A stretch of 64,000 bases of DNA, from NCBI GenBank assembly GCA_903847605.1, contig CAINED010000051.1:1-64000 (forward strand), in the 5' to 3' direction. The notes under the pieces are model-generated. The model was not told where the DNA came from, did not search any database, and was given only the letters and a program-made list of their open reading frames with translations. The first letter of the stretch is position 1. Every line of letters begins with the position of its first letter. The stretch is from an uncultured Hyphomicrobiales bacterium (GTDB lineage: Bacteria > Pseudomonadota > Alphaproteobacteria > Rhizobiales > Beijerinckiaceae). Position numbers and translations under genes: made by a program. Below are positions 26,001 through 35,838 of this stretch, one piece after another.

Positions 26001-26072
26001 GCCGGCCCTTAAAACGCATCCCGAAAAAGTTGGAAGACTTTTTCGACAAGGATACACTCTGAAAGGACCGGC
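26001..26072. repeat. Intergenic palindromic element of the rhizobial RIME/REP-like type
   Basis: Nested inverted repeats: GCCGGCCCTT with AAGGACCGGC as outer arms, ATCC/GGAT, and GAAAAAGT/ACTTTTTC around a short loop. The 'AAAACGCATCCCGAAAAAGT ... TTTTTCGACAAGGAT' layout is one I recognise from many intergenic copies in Rhizobiales. It lies between convergent genes and may also act as a transcription stop. Confidence 0.65.
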
Positions 26073-26099
26073 TCTTCGAATTGCTCCAGACCCGATTGC

Positions 26100-26375
26100 T
26101 CAGGCGCGGTATTGCTGTATCCGCGTAGTACGCAGCCCCGCGAGGCCATGCTGGTCGATCGAAGCCTGCCAGCTCAGGAATTCGTCCACCGTCAGGGTGT
26201 AACGGTTGCAGGCCTCGTCGAGGGACAGGAGGCCGCCCCGGACGGCTGCGACAACCTCGGCCTTGCGGCGGATGACCCAGCGACGCGTCGAAGCGGGCGG
26301 CAGGTCGGCGATAGTCAGGGGACTTCCATCGGGTCCGATGACATACTTGACCCTCGGACGATGAGCCTCACTCAT
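26100..26375 (-). CDS. sciP: CtrA inhibitor SciP (DUF1153)
   Basis: A 91-residue helix-turn-helix protein. The DUF1153 hallmark runs through most of it: 'VKYVIGPDGSPLTIADLPP' (about residues 9-27), 'RRWVIRRKAEVVAAVRGGLLSL' (about 31-52), 'EACNRYTLTVDEFLSWQ' (about 54-70). SciP of Caulobacter binds CtrA at promoters and blocks RNA polymerase recruitment during the swarmer stage. The ATG at 26375 is preferred; a GTG three codons upstream is equally possible. It lies 3 kb from ctrA, and GATTC (a GANTC methylation site) and TTAA sequences sit in its upstream region. Confidence 0.92.
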   Translation of the reverse strand: MSEAHRPRVKYVIGPDGSPLTIADLPPASTRRWVIRRKAEVVAAVRGGLLSLDEACNRYTLTVDEFLSWQASIDQHGLAGLRTTRIQQYRA

Positions 26376-26384
26376 GTTACTCAC

Positions 26385-26706
26385 TCACTTCACCATGCAA
26401 ACTCACGATGGACTGAAGGTAATCGCGGTCACTTAAGATTCACCTAAAGGAGGGGTTGGCGGAATTGCCGAAAATTCGCCCCAATTGAGCTTGTTTATTG
26501 ACAATCCATTGCTTTTCGAAGGATTTCGTGCCCCTTCGGGACAAACGGCAGCGAAGCGTTAACCATAACGCGACCCTGCCTTCGAAAGGCCTCCTGCGAA
26601 GGCGGCGGAAGCGGCAGCGAAGGCGCGCCGTATTTGCGCCGGTTGCTTTTGCCGCCGGAATGGTTTTCAGCTTCGCGCACGCCCGGACAAGGCTTCCAAA
26701 CCCAGC
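26385..26706. promoter_or_regulatory. Divergent sciP/mnmA intergenic region with a perfect inverted repeat
   Basis: About 320 bp between divergent sciP and mnmA. GATTC near 26437 and TTAA near 26433 lie 60 bp from sciP. GCGTTA-ACCA-TAACGC at 26556-26571 is a perfect 6-bp inverted repeat containing a TTAACC CtrA-like half site. It may be an operator; no regulator can be assigned from sequence. Confidence 0.35.
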
Positions 26707-27918
26707 ATGAGCATCGCCGAGACATTTACGACAACGCCCGCGTCACGCGGTGACGCCGGTCCCACCGGCAGCCTCGGGCTGCGCAAGCCGGTCGAACAGA
26801 CACGCGTCGTCGTCGCCATGTCCGGCGGCGTCGATTCCTCTGTCGTCGCCGCCCTGCTGCATCGGGAAGGCTACGATGTCGTAGGCGTCACCCTGCAGCT
26901 TTACGATCACGGCGCTGCGATCCATCGCAAGGGCGCGTGCTGCGCCGGGCAGGACATTCACGACGCGCGCCGGGTCGCGGAGAGCCTCGGCATCCCCCAT
27001 TACGTGCTCGATTACGAGTCCCGATTCCGCGACAAGGTGATGGACGCTTTCGCGAAGTCCTATGTCGAGGGCGAGACGCCGATCCCCTGCGTCGCCTGCA
27101 ATCAGCACATCAAGTTTGCCGACCTCTTCGACACCGCCCGCGAACTCGGCGCGGACGCGCTGGCGACCGGCCATTACATTTCCTCGCGCGAACTGGGAGA
27201 TGGAACGCGTGGGCTTTTCCGGGCTTCCGACCCCGACCGCGACCAGAGCTACTTTCTGTTCGCGACGACCCGGGCGCAGCTCGAACTCCTGCGCTTCCCG
27301 CTCGGCGACCTGCCAAAGCCCCGCGTGCGCGAACTGGCGCGCGAATTCGGCCTCGCCGTCGCCGACAAAGCGGACAGCCAGGACATCTGCTTCGTGCCTT
27401 CAGGCAAGTACACGGATGTCATCGAAAAGCTGCGGCCCGACGCCGCCGAACCCGGCGACATCGTTCATGTCGACGGGCGCGTGCTGGGACGCCATCGCGG
27501 GATCATCCATTACACGATCGGCCAGCGCCGCGGCCTTGGCATCACCGACAACGCCGCCTCGCGCGGCGAGCCCCTGTTCGTCGTCAAGCTCGACGCCGCG
27601 ACGCGCCGCGTGATCGTCGGACCTCGCGAAGCGCTGGAGACACGCATTGTCTCGCTGCGCGACATCAACTGGATCGGCGACGGCCCGTTCGCGGCGCTGC
27701 CCGCAGAAGGCGTCGAGATCGCCGTTCGCACGCGCTCGACGCGCCCGCCTGTCGCCGCGCGCCTCTATCGCGGCGAGAACGGCGCGGCGCATGTCGAACT
27801 GCTGGCCCCGGAAACAGGCGTCTCGCCCGGGCAGGCCTGCGTTTTATACGATAGTATGGACGGGTGCGCGCGCGTTCTCGGCGGGGGAACTATCTGCGCG
27901 CAAGGCGAGGGGAAATGA
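26707..27918 (+). CDS. mnmA: tRNA 2-thiouridylase MnmA
   Basis: A 403-residue enzyme that thiolates U34 of tRNA-Glu, -Gln and -Lys. The PP-loop '[18 protein letters not shown]' is at about residues 34-51. The two catalytic cysteines lie in '[13 protein letters not shown]' (about 128) and '[12 protein letters not shown]' (about 226). '[18 protein letters not shown]' and the C-terminal beta-barrel follow. About 30 residues precede the PP-loop, a slightly long but common alphaproteobacterial N-terminus. The stop overlaps the start of the following methyltransferase gene (ATGA), so the two are translationally coupled. Confidence 0.95.
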   Translation: MSIAETFTTTPASRGDAGPTGSLGLRKPVEQTRVVVAMSGGVDSSVVAALLHREGYDVVGVTLQLYDHGAAIHRKGACCAGQDIHDARRVAESLGIPHYVLDYESRFRDKVMDAFAKSYVEGETPIPCVACNQHIKFADLFDTARELGADALATGHYISSRELGDGTRGLFRASDPDRDQSYFLFATTRAQLELLRFPLGDLPKPRVRELAREFGLAVADKADSQDICFVPSGKYTDVIEKLRPDAAEPGDIVHVDGRVLGRHRGIIHYTIGQRRGLGITDNAASRGEPLFVVKLDAATRRVIVGPREALETRIVSLRDINWIGDGPFAALPAEGVEIAVRTRSTRPPVAARLYRGENGAAHVELLAPETGVSPGQACVLYDSMDGCARVLGGGTICAQGEGK

Positions 27919-28568
27919 GCGTCGACCACAAGCAGTCCGATATCACCCACACCAATGTCGAGGACGCCTACGCCCGCTGGGCGCCGATTTACGATCGCGT
28001 CTTCACCGCCGTGATGAAGCCCGGCCGCCTCGCTGCAGCGGAAGCGCTCAACCGCGTCGGCGGACGGATTCTCGATGTTGGCGTCGGAACCGGCCTCGAA
28101 CTGCCGATGTTTTCAGGCGCGAAAAGCATCGTCGGCATCGACCTCTCCGCTCCCATGCTGGAGATCGGCAGGAAGCGCGTCGCCGAACTCGGATTGAAGA
28201 ATGTCGAGTCGCTTCTCGTCATGGACGCGATGAACCTCGAATTCCCGGACGCCAGCTTCGATGCCGCCGTCGCGCCCTATGTCATCACCACCGTTCCCGA
28301 TCCCGCGCGCACAATGGACGAGATGGCGCGCGTCGTGAAACCCGGCGGCGAACTCATCATCGTCAATCACATCGCGGCGACCAGCGGTCCAATTGCCTGG
28401 ATCGAGGGCATGATGGCGAAACGATCGGCCAAGCTGGGCTGGCGGCCCACTTTCCCGTGGGAAATCATCGGCGACTGGATTTCCTCGCGCGCCGATCTCG
28501 AACTGCTGGAGCGCCGCAAACTCAACCCGCTCGGCCTCTTCGCGCTCATCCGTATCAGGCGGAAATAG
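27915..28568 (+). CDS. pmtA: PmtA-type phosphatidylethanolamine N-methyltransferase
   Basis: A 217-residue soluble SAM methyltransferase. It opens with '[17 protein letters not shown]' (about residues 14-30), typical of the Rhodobacter/rhizobial PmtA group, followed by the SAM loop '[15 protein letters not shown]' (about 52-66), 'GIDLSAPML', '[16 protein letters not shown]' and '[14 protein letters not shown]'. PmtA converts phosphatidylethanolamine to phosphatidylcholine. A UbiE-like or other lipid methyltransferase cannot be excluded. The ATG overlaps the mnmA stop. Confidence 0.78.
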   Translation: MSVDHKQSDITHTNVEDAYARWAPIYDRVFTAVMKPGRLAAAEALNRVGGRILDVGVGTGLELPMFSGAKSIVGIDLSAPMLEIGRKRVAELGLKNVESLLVMDAMNLEFPDASFDAAVAPYVITTVPDPARTMDEMARVVKPGGELIIVNHIAATSGPIAWIEGMMAKRSAKLGWRPTFPWEIIGDWISSRADLELLERRKLNPLGLFALIRIRRK

Positions 28569-28660
28569 CTCCGGCAAAAGGCCCTGCTTTTCTTGACACC
28601 CCGCGCCCGCCTCCCTATACCGCGCTGCCTGCGGGTGGTGGCCAGCCACGCCTGCTGCGT

Positions 28661-28737
28661 GGCGGGGTAGCTCAGTTGGTTAGAGCACGGGAATCATAAT
28701 CCTGGGGTCGGGGGTTCGAATCCCTCCCCCGCTACCA
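28661..28737 (+). tRNA. tRNA-Met (anticodon CAT)
   Basis: A 77-nt cloverleaf: acceptor GGCGGGG with CCCCGCT, D arm GCTCAGTTGGTTAGAGC, anticodon stem CGGGA/TCCTG around loop ATCATAA (anticodon CAT), T arm GGGGGTTCGAATCCCTC, discriminator A and encoded CCA. Overall sequence matches elongator tRNA-Met of alphaproteobacteria; a CAT-reading tRNA-Ile is less likely. Confidence 0.93.
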
Positions 28738-28781
28738 TATAAGGGCCGAGAGCCTCTTTTCTGATAAATCAGGAGTGAAAT

Positions 28782-29921
28782 GTGGCTGCCACGCAGGCCG
28801 ATATCTTGCGCGCGCTCGAAGCGGTGCGTCTGCCCGACGGTACCTCGCTGCCGCAATCTGGCCGCCTCACCGATGTGATGGTGCGCGACGGCAAGGTGAT
28901 TTTCGCCATCTCCGTGGAGCCCAGCGAGGCAAACGCACTCGAGCCCGTGCGCATCGCCGCCGAGCGTGCCGTGCGCGCCGTGCCCGGCGTGACGCAGGCT
29001 CTCGTCGGCCTCACCGGCGAACGGCCGCAAGGGTCGTCGCGGCCTGCGCCACCGAGACCTTCCACGTCTGCGCCGCAGCATCGCCTGAACGAAGCGCCAA
29101 AAGCCGTGAACCGCCCGCTCGAACTCAAGAACATCAAGAACATCGTCGCGGTGGCGTCGGGGAAAGGTGGCGTCGGCAAATCCACGACGTCGGCGAATCT
29201 CGCCATTGCCCTTGCGGGACTAGGACTGAAAGTCGGCATGCTCGATGCCGACATTTACGGTCCCTCGCAGCCGAAACTCTTCGGTCTCGCCGGCAAGCCG
29301 CGCGTCTCCGCCGACCGCAAGATCGAACCGCACGAACGCTATGGCGTGAAGGTGATGTCGATCGGCTTTCTGGTCGACGAGGATCAGGCGATGATCTGGC
29401 GCGGCCCGATGGTGATGTCCGCGCTGACGCAAATGTTGCGCGACGTGAACTGGGGCGAACTCGACGTTCTCGTCGTCGACATGCCGCCCGGCACGGGCGA
29501 TGCGCAATTGACGATGGCGCAGCAGACGCCACTTGCCGGCGCGATCATCGTCTCGACGCCGCAGGATCTCGCGCTGATCGATGCGCGCCGTGGCGTCGCG
29601 ATGTTCCAGAAGGTCAACGTGCCCGTGCTCGGTATTGTCGAGAACATGTCGTCATTCTGTTGCCCCAACTGCAACCACGTCTCGCCCATTTTCGGGCATG
29701 GCGGTGCCAAGGCGGAAGCCGAGAAAACCGGCGTGCGCTTTCTCGGTGAGGTGCCGTTGCATATGGAGATACGCTCGACTTCGGACGAGGGCCGCCCCGT
29801 AGCAGCGTCCAACCCGGACGGCGTGCATGCCAAGGCCTATATGGCTATCGCCAGACAAGTTGCGGAGCTGCTGCAAGCCGGCACGTCGACACGGGCTGTG
29901 CCGAAGATCGTGATCGAGTAG
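28782..29921 (+). CDS. mrp: Mrp/ApbC iron-sulfur cluster carrier ATPase
   Basis: A 379-residue P-loop ATPase that carries Fe-S clusters to apo-proteins. An N-terminal MIP18-like domain (about 1-95) is joined by a Pro/Ala linker to the ParA-like domain with the deviant Walker A 'ASGKGGVGKSTTSANLAIAL' (about 124-142), 'DADIYGPSQPKLFGL' and 'VDMPPGTGDAQLT'. A CxxC that binds the bridging cluster is in 'MSSFCCPNCNHVSPIFG' (about 290-306). GTG start with AGGAG six bases upstream. It follows tRNA-Met by 44 bp. Confidence 0.93.
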   Translation: MAATQADILRALEAVRLPDGTSLPQSGRLTDVMVRDGKVIFAISVEPSEANALEPVRIAAERAVRAVPGVTQALVGLTGERPQGSSRPAPPRPSTSAPQHRLNEAPKAVNRPLELKNIKNIVAVASGKGGVGKSTTSANLAIALAGLGLKVGMLDADIYGPSQPKLFGLAGKPRVSADRKIEPHERYGVKVMSIGFLVDEDQAMIWRGPMVMSALTQMLRDVNWGELDVLVVDMPPGTGDAQLTMAQQTPLAGAIIVSTPQDLALIDARRGVAMFQKVNVPVLGIVENMSSFCCPNCNHVSPIFGHGGAKAEAEKTGVRFLGEVPLHMEIRSTSDEGRPVAASNPDGVHAKAYMAIARQVAELLQAGTSTRAVPKIVIE

Positions 29922-30578
29922 TCACGCTGCGGAACGCTTCGCACCGGAGCTTTCGAACTCCTTGAACAAGGCGGCAACTGCGGAAATGGCCAGCAGGGCA
30001 GCCGACGCCTTGCCACCGAGGCCCGTTGACCGCGCCAGCATTCCCGGCAGATCGGCTTTCGTCCTTGAAAAGAATGCGCTGAAATTCGATCCATAGCGAT
30101 CGACAAGCTGCTGCTCGAAAGCTGTCGGCTTTACCGAACGCGAGATCACGCGACCGAGGTAAAGCGCAAATGCGCCGCTCGCCGCCGTCTTGAGCAGCAT
30201 TCCCATGCGGCCGCCCTTTGATGATTGCTCGCGAGATGCCCGCGTTGTTGCACGCGCATCCTCGCCTTTTCGCTCCGTTCCATATACCCGGTTTGGCTCC
30301 GCCCCATCTTTTTGGTGAGCAGCGCTTTTCTTGTACGTCAGCCGCGACATCACGAACGTCGCGATGGAGCCCAAAGCCATATTCACGATCGACTTTCCCG
30401 CTTCCTGCGAGAAACGGCTTGTCGCCTCCGGCATCAGGGCTTTTGCGCCAGTAAGGACTGCTCCGAATCCTGTATCCAGCAATCGCGCAGGCGTCGTGGC
30501 CGCGGACAGATTGGAGCGCGCATCGGCAAGTCTCGCGCGCGCCGCAGCGGATTGGATCTGAAGTTCAGCGAGCGTCAT
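29922..30578 (-). CDS. Hypothetical protein, third gene of a YqjD/YqjE-like operon
   Basis: A 218-residue protein without a named family. The N-terminal part is helical ('LQIQSAAARARLADARSNL'). Gly/Ala-rich weakly hydrophobic stretches at about 60-80, 125-145 and 190-207 may be membrane-associated. A central Lys/Arg/Glu-rich linker (about 83-120) is likely disordered. The start overlaps the end of the YqjE-like gene by 14 bp, so the two are coupled. It takes the position of yqjK in enterobacterial yqjDEK, but has no clear resemblance. The function is unknown; a role in envelope stress is inferred from its partners. Its stop abuts the convergent mrp stop. Confidence 0.6.
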   Translation of the reverse strand: MTLAELQIQSAAARARLADARSNLSAATTPARLLDTGFGAVLTGAKALMPEATSRFSQEAGKSIVNMALGSIATFVMSRLTYKKSAAHQKDGAEPNRVYGTERKGEDARATTRASREQSSKGGRMGMLLKTAASGAFALYLGRVISRSVKPTAFEQQLVDRYGSNFSAFFSRTKADLPGMLARSTGLGGKASAALLAISAVAALFKEFESSGAKRSAA

Positions 30579-30981
30579 TGGCTGCGCCCCTTTTGAGATT
30601 GGCCTTGAGGGCAGATATGTTCTTGCCGAATTCGTCGAGTGTGCGTTCCGGAACGGGCGACAATTTCATGATCGCCCCGATGCCATAGAGCAACAGCGCG
30701 CCGCCGAGCGCGAGAGCCACACCGCTCACGATCCAGGAAGACGCCTGCGGTGAAAATCCCGTGGACACGATCCAGAGATAAAGAGAAAACACCGCATAGG
30801 AGAGTGCAAAAACCAGAACGACCGCAGCGACAGCGAGCGCAGCGACGGCGCGCACGACGCGCGCCATCTTTTGCGACATCTCAACGCGAAACATCGAGAG
30901 ATTCAATCGCAGCATGTCGGAGACGTTTGCTACGATATCGCTCAGCGAGCCCGAAATCGTGGGCGTATCCTTCTCAACCAT
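30565..30981 (-). CDS. YqjE-like putative actinobacterial-holin-X/DUF1469 membrane protein
   Basis: A 138-residue protein with two membrane helices (about residues 44-72 and 83-105), an N-terminal amphipathic region ('LSDIVANVSDMLRLNLSMFRVEMSQKM') and a C-terminal charged tail. This is the build of the YqjE/DUF1469 ('phage holin family') proteins found beside YqjD-like proteins. It is not evidence for a phage. GAGG nine bases before the ATG at 30981 favours this start over a GTG four codons earlier. It lies 45 bp after the YqjD-like gene. Confidence 0.72.
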   Translation of the reverse strand: MVEKDTPTISGSLSDIVANVSDMLRLNLSMFRVEMSQKMARVVRAVAALAVAAVVLVFALSYAVFSLYLWIVSTGFSPQASSWIVSGVALALGGALLLYGIGAIMKLSPVPERTLDEFGKNISALKANLKRGAANDAR

Positions 30982-31026
30982 GATCGCCCTCACGCGTCGA
31001 CGACAAGACCTCTTATAAACCGCAGA

Positions 31027-31575
31027 TCAGGCGCGGTTGGAGCTTGTCAACATGCGCGAGACAAGCATCCCCGCGACAACACCACAGGCGAGAAAAGCCA
31101 TCGGGCGACGCTGCGCAAAGTCGGCCACGCCATCCATGATTTCGGTGACAGTCTTGTCCTTGATGTCGTTGGAGAAGTTCTCGACCGACGTCGCCGCGGT
31201 CTTGATGATGCCGGCGATTTGCGGCGCATCCTTTTCCAGACCTTCGGCCGCTTCGCGCGCGGATTGGGCTGCCTTGGCAACAGCGGCCGCGCCTGCGCTC
31301 TTCTGTTCTTCGATCGTCGAAGTAATAGCCTCGCCCGCGCTCCCTGCGATGGACTGGGCCGCCTCCTTGCCCTGCGCGTAAGCGACCGAACCGGCGATCT
31401 GCGCGGTTTCCAGAGCGTCCACAGCGGTCGACTTCGCAGCATCATAGGCTTCGGAGGCCTTTTCCTTCACCGTTTCGTATGTGCTTGTCGCCTGTTCTTT
31501 GGCTTTGTTGATGGTGTCGCCAGCGGTCGAACCCTTGTTGCCGGCATCGGTGCGAAAAGTCTGTGTATTGGCCAT
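31027..31575 (-). CDS. YqjD/ElaB-like (DUF883-type) membrane-anchored stress protein
   Basis: A 182-residue protein made of a long alanine-rich amphipathic helix (about residues 20-150, Lys/Glu/Ala repeats such as 'TINKAKEQATSTYETVKEKASEAYDAAKST') ending in one membrane helix near the C-terminus ('RRPMAFLACGVVAGMLVSRML', about 155-175). E. coli YqjD has the same plan and tethers ribosomes to the inner membrane in stationary phase. AGGAG precedes the ATG. It is the first gene of a three-gene operon. Confidence 0.72.
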   Translation of the reverse strand: MANTQTFRTDAGNKGSTAGDTINKAKEQATSTYETVKEKASEAYDAAKSTAVDALETAQIAGSVAYAQGKEAAQSIAGSAGEAITSTIEEQKSAGAAAVAKAAQSAREAAEGLEKDAPQIAGIIKTAATSVENFSNDIKDKTVTEIMDGVADFAQRRPMAFLACGVVAGMLVSRMLTSSNRA

Positions 31576-31660
31576 GATCTAGCTCCTCCAGAAGCAATGT
31601 CTGTGAAGCTGGAACGAGGGAATGCGCGTGTGGGTTCCCGTGACAGCAAAATATTTGCGT

Positions 31661-32638
<978 letters not shown>

Positions 32639-32711
32639 GTGCGCCTCCTGAAGATATCTTGCTGCCGGAAGTAGGCGCTCCGGCGCTGGCCCGCAAGCCT
32701 TGCAGTTGCGG

Positions 32712-34424
32712 CTAGGCAGAGACGCCGATCCGTTGCGCGGCAAGTTCCCGCAATTCGTACTTCTTGATCTTGCCGCTCGGCGTCAGCGGAAAGGCGTCGA
32801 CGAATTCGATGTATTTCGGCAACTTGTGGCGGGCCATATGTGCGCGGCACCATTGCGCGATCTCTGCAGCATCGGAGGTTTCGCCGGGCTTCAACTCGAT
32901 GAAAGCACAGCATTCCTCACCCATCTCGCGATCTGGAATGGCGACGAGCTGCGCCTGCGCAATCTTGGGATGCTGCTGCAACTGGTTCTCCACTTCGGCG
33001 GGATAGATGTTCTCGCCGCCGCGAATGATCATGTCCTTGAGCCGCCCGGTGATGCGCAGATATCCTGTTGCATCCAGTGTTGCGAGATCGCCGCTGCGCA
33101 GCCAGCCGCCATCCACAATGGTCTCAGCCGTGCGCTCCGGCATCTTGTAATAGCCGAGCATGAGGAGATAGCCGCGGATCTGCAATTCGCCCTGCTGGCC
33201 TATATCGGCGACACATTTCCGATCGTGGTCGTAAATGCGGATCTCCGTATGGGCGAGCGGCTGGCCGGCCGTGCCTGCGCAGAGTTCGAAACTGTCGCCG
33301 GGATTCGTCATGGTGACGAGCGGACTCGTTTCCGTCATGCCGAATATGACCATGGGGTCTGCGCCCATGCGCCGCTTCACCTCCTCCATCAGCGAGGGAA
33401 GGATGGTCGTTCCGCCTGTCCAGCACAGGCGAAAGGCAGAGAGGTCATAAGTTCTGCCCGACTTCGCATCCTCGTCCATCACGTCCATCATGCGGATGAA
33501 CATGGTGGGCGCGCCATTGAGTATGGTCGCGTGTTCGCTCTCCATGAGTTCGAGGGCACGGCGGGCGTCAAAAGCGGGCATGGCAATGAGCGCAGCGCCC
33601 GCGGCGATGCATCCCAGCACATTGCAGACGCAACCGGCCGTGTGAAACAGCGGCATCGGACTGAGGATGCGATCCTTCTCCGAGAAGCCGCCGCGTGCGA
33701 CTGTCATAATCCCATTGTTGAGCGTGCCGCGATGGGACAGCATGACGCCCTTGGGAGCGCCGGTTGTTCCACTGGTATATTGAATCTGCGCAGGATCGTG
33801 CGGGGCCACCTGAGACTGACGCTTCTCGACCTCCGACGCCGGCGTTGCGCTGGCGAGCGCGCGAAATTCGCTCATGCCGAGCGCGCCTCTGCAAGCGCCA
33901 TCCATGCATACGAGACGCCGCAGCATCGGAAAGGCTTCGGCACGCAAAGGTTGTCCCGCATCTGTCCCTGCGGCTTCCGGCACGAGGCTGGCGATCATGC
34001 CGGCCACCGAGAATCCGCGGAATGCGCTGCAGTAGAACAGCGTGTGCACGTCGCCGTTCTCCAGCAGGTAACGCAACTCCGTGTCGCGATAGGCCGGATT
34101 GACCGTGACGAGCACCGCGCCGATCTTGGCCAAGGCATATTCGAGGATGATCCAGTCCGGACAATTGGGCGAAAGCACCGCCACCTTGTCGCCCTTGCCG
34201 ACGCCGAGGCCGATCAGTGCGCGCGCATAGAGCACGGCATCGTCCTTCAGTTGTGCATAAGTCCAGGAGCGGTCGACGCCGGTTTCAGGCGCGCGGAATA
34301 CGAGCGCCGGGGCATCGCGATGCGTTTGGGCGCGCAGGTCGAGCATTTCGCCGATGGTCTTTTCGGCAAGCTCAACCCCATAGCTTTCCGGAGTCCAGAT
34401 TGCCTTCGTCGTCGACATCCCCAT
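32712..34424 (-). CDS. AMP-forming acyl-CoA synthetase
   Basis: A 570-residue member of the ANL superfamily that activates a carboxylic acid with ATP and CoA. The P-loop-like motif is '[18 protein letters not shown]' (about residues 195-212). 'MTETSPLV' (about 345), '[15 protein letters not shown]', '[11 protein letters not shown]', '[20 protein letters not shown]' (about 458-477) and the catalytic Lys in '[12 protein letters not shown]' near the C-terminus follow in order. It resembles medium/aryl acid ligases, but the substrate cannot be read. It follows a TRAP permease gene by 94 bp, suggesting that it activates the acid imported by that transporter. Confidence 0.92.
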   Translation of the reverse strand: MGMSTTKAIWTPESYGVELAEKTIGEMLDLRAQTHRDAPALVFRAPETGVDRSWTYAQLKDDAVLYARALIGLGVGKGDKVAVLSPNCPDWIILEYALAKIGAVLVTVNPAYRDTELRYLLENGDVHTLFYCSAFRGFSVAGMIASLVPEAAGTDAGQPLRAEAFPMLRRLVCMDGACRGALGMSEFRALASATPASEVEKRQSQVAPHDPAQIQYTSGTTGAPKGVMLSHRGTLNNGIMTVARGGFSEKDRILSPMPLFHTAGCVCNVLGCIAAGAALIAMPAFDARRALELMESEHATILNGAPTMFIRMMDVMDEDAKSGRTYDLSAFRLCWTGGTTILPSLMEEVKRRMGADPMVIFGMTETSPLVTMTNPGDSFELCAGTAGQPLAHTEIRIYDHDRKCVADIGQQGELQIRGYLLMLGYYKMPERTAETIVDGGWLRSGDLATLDATGYLRITGRLKDMIIRGGENIYPAEVENQLQQHPKIAQAQLVAIPDREMGEECCAFIELKPGETSDAAEIAQWCRAHMARHKLPKYIEFVDAFPLTPSGKIKKYELRELAAQRIGVSA

Positions 34425-34518
34425 GACAGCGCCCGTTCAATGATTGCGGATCATCCACGCAATATATTTGAACGGGCCGACTGCGTCGACATTGTAGGAC
34501 TGCCCAGGCGGCGCGCAT

Positions 34519-35838
34519 CTATTTCGAAGCTGCCAGTCCGGGCAACCAGGTGATGAGCGGCGGAAACAGCCAGAAGAGGAACATGCCGAACACGATGATC
34601 CACACGAATGGCCATGAGGCCTTGTATATCTCGTTCATCGACAAAGTGGGTACGGCGCTCTTCATGGCGAAGAGCACGTAGCCGAACGGTGGCGTCAGGC
34701 CGCCGACTGTCGCGACGATGAGAAACATCGTCCAGAACCAGATGGGATCGAAGCCATAGTGGCCGAGCAGCGGCTTGTAGATGGGGATCAGCACCAGCAT
34801 GATCGCGAGCTGATCGAGGAACATGAAGAGGAGGAACGGCACCGCCATCAGCGCGAAGAACATGAGCCAGCCCGGCAAGCTCAGATGCGTCACGAATTCG
34901 CCGATCGCGGCGGGGGCCCCGGTGAAGGAGAGCACCTGCGAGAACATCACGGCCGAACACATGATGACAAGGACGAGGCCCGTCACGGTGGCCGCCGTGG
35001 TGAAGGATTCCAGCAGCATTCTGAAGCTGAAGCGGCCGTAGATGAGCGAAGCGATGATGGCGCCGACGACGCCCGTAGCAGCCGATTCCGTCGGAGTCGC
35101 GACGCCGGCCATGATGAAGCCCATCACCATGAAAAAAACCAGCACGCAGGGCAGCATGCGCAGCATCGCCATGAGCGCGCTCTGCTTTGGCCTGCCGGTG
35201 GGATCGTCTTCGGCGATGTCGGGCGCGAGCGAAGGATCAATGCGTAGTTTGATGTTCACATAGATCAGGAAGAGGCCCATCAGGACAATGCCGGGAATGA
35301 TGCCGGCGATGAGCATGCCTGCTGTCGAAACTTCCGCGAGCGCCGCGATGATGACGGCGAGAATGCTGGGCGGGATGATCGGGTCGAGGCTTGCGCCACC
35401 GAGAAGCGTGCCCGCCGACAGATTCTTGTTGTAACCGCGATTGACCATGGCGGGGTAGAGCGAGCGCCCGAGGAGCCCCGCGACTGCGATGGCCGCCCCC
35501 GAGAGTGCGCCGAGGATCGCGGACAGAAGGATGCTCAGATAATACTGGCGTCCGCGCACCCGGCCGACGAAACGATCCAGGCCATCGAAGACCGCTTCCA
35601 TCGCGCCGGAGCGAAACAGGATTTCGCCCATGATGATGAAGAGCGGCACAGTTGCGAGCGCGCTGTTCGTGGCCGTGGAAAAGATCGAATTGGCAAAAAG
35701 GCCGAATCCTGCCGGGCCGAACAGGATCAACACGGCGCCGACATTCAGGACAAGGAAGGCGATGAAGATAGGCAAGCCAAGAAACAGCAGAATCAGCAGC
35801 GTGCCGAGTCCGCCGAAGAGAAGCATCCACCAGGTCAT
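34519..35838 (-). CDS. dctM: TRAP transporter large permease (DctM type)
   Basis: A 439-residue integral membrane protein with about twelve hydrophobic segments, the ion-coupled channel of a tripartite ATP-independent periplasmic transporter. Family blocks include 'FANSIFSTATNSALATVPLFIIMGEIL', 'GASLDPIIPPSILAVIIAALAEVSTAGMLIAGIIPG' (the conserved PP motif, about 148-185) and 'VATVGGLTPPFGYVLFAMK' (about 365-385). The start overlaps the dctQ stop by four bases. It works with the dctP and dctQ genes just upstream. Confidence 0.93.
   Translation of the reverse strand: MTWWMLLFGGLGTLLILLFLGLPIFIAFLVLNVGAVLILFGPAGFGLFANSIFSTATNSALATVPLFIIMGEILFRSGAMEAVFDGLDRFVGRVRGRQYYLSILLSAILGALSGAAIAVAGLLGRSLYPAMVNRGYNKNLSAGTLLGGASLDPIIPPSILAVIIAALAEVSTAGMLIAGIIPGIVLMGLFLIYVNIKLRIDPSLAPDIAEDDPTGRPKQSALMAMLRMLPCVLVFFMVMGFIMAGVATPTESAATGVVGAIIASLIYGRFSFRMLLESFTTAATVTGLVLVIMCSAVMFSQVLSFTGAPAAIGEFVTHLSLPGWLMFFALMAVPFLLFMFLDQLAIMLVLIPIYKPLLGHYGFDPIWFWTMFLIVATVGGLTPPFGYVLFAMKSAVPTLSMNEIYKASWPFVWIIVFGMFLFWLFPPLITWLPGLAASK

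Noticed and set aside
30565-30981. 'Phage holin' label as evidence of a prophage
   Set aside because: The protein belongs to the YqjE-type group that shares this label; it sits in a YqjD-like operon and no phage genes are near.
32700-34553. Long plus-strand open frame (617 codons) opposite the acyl-CoA synthetase
   Set aside because: It is the antisense shadow of a G/C-rich gene with clear ANL motifs; the plus frame has no family features or ribosome binding site.
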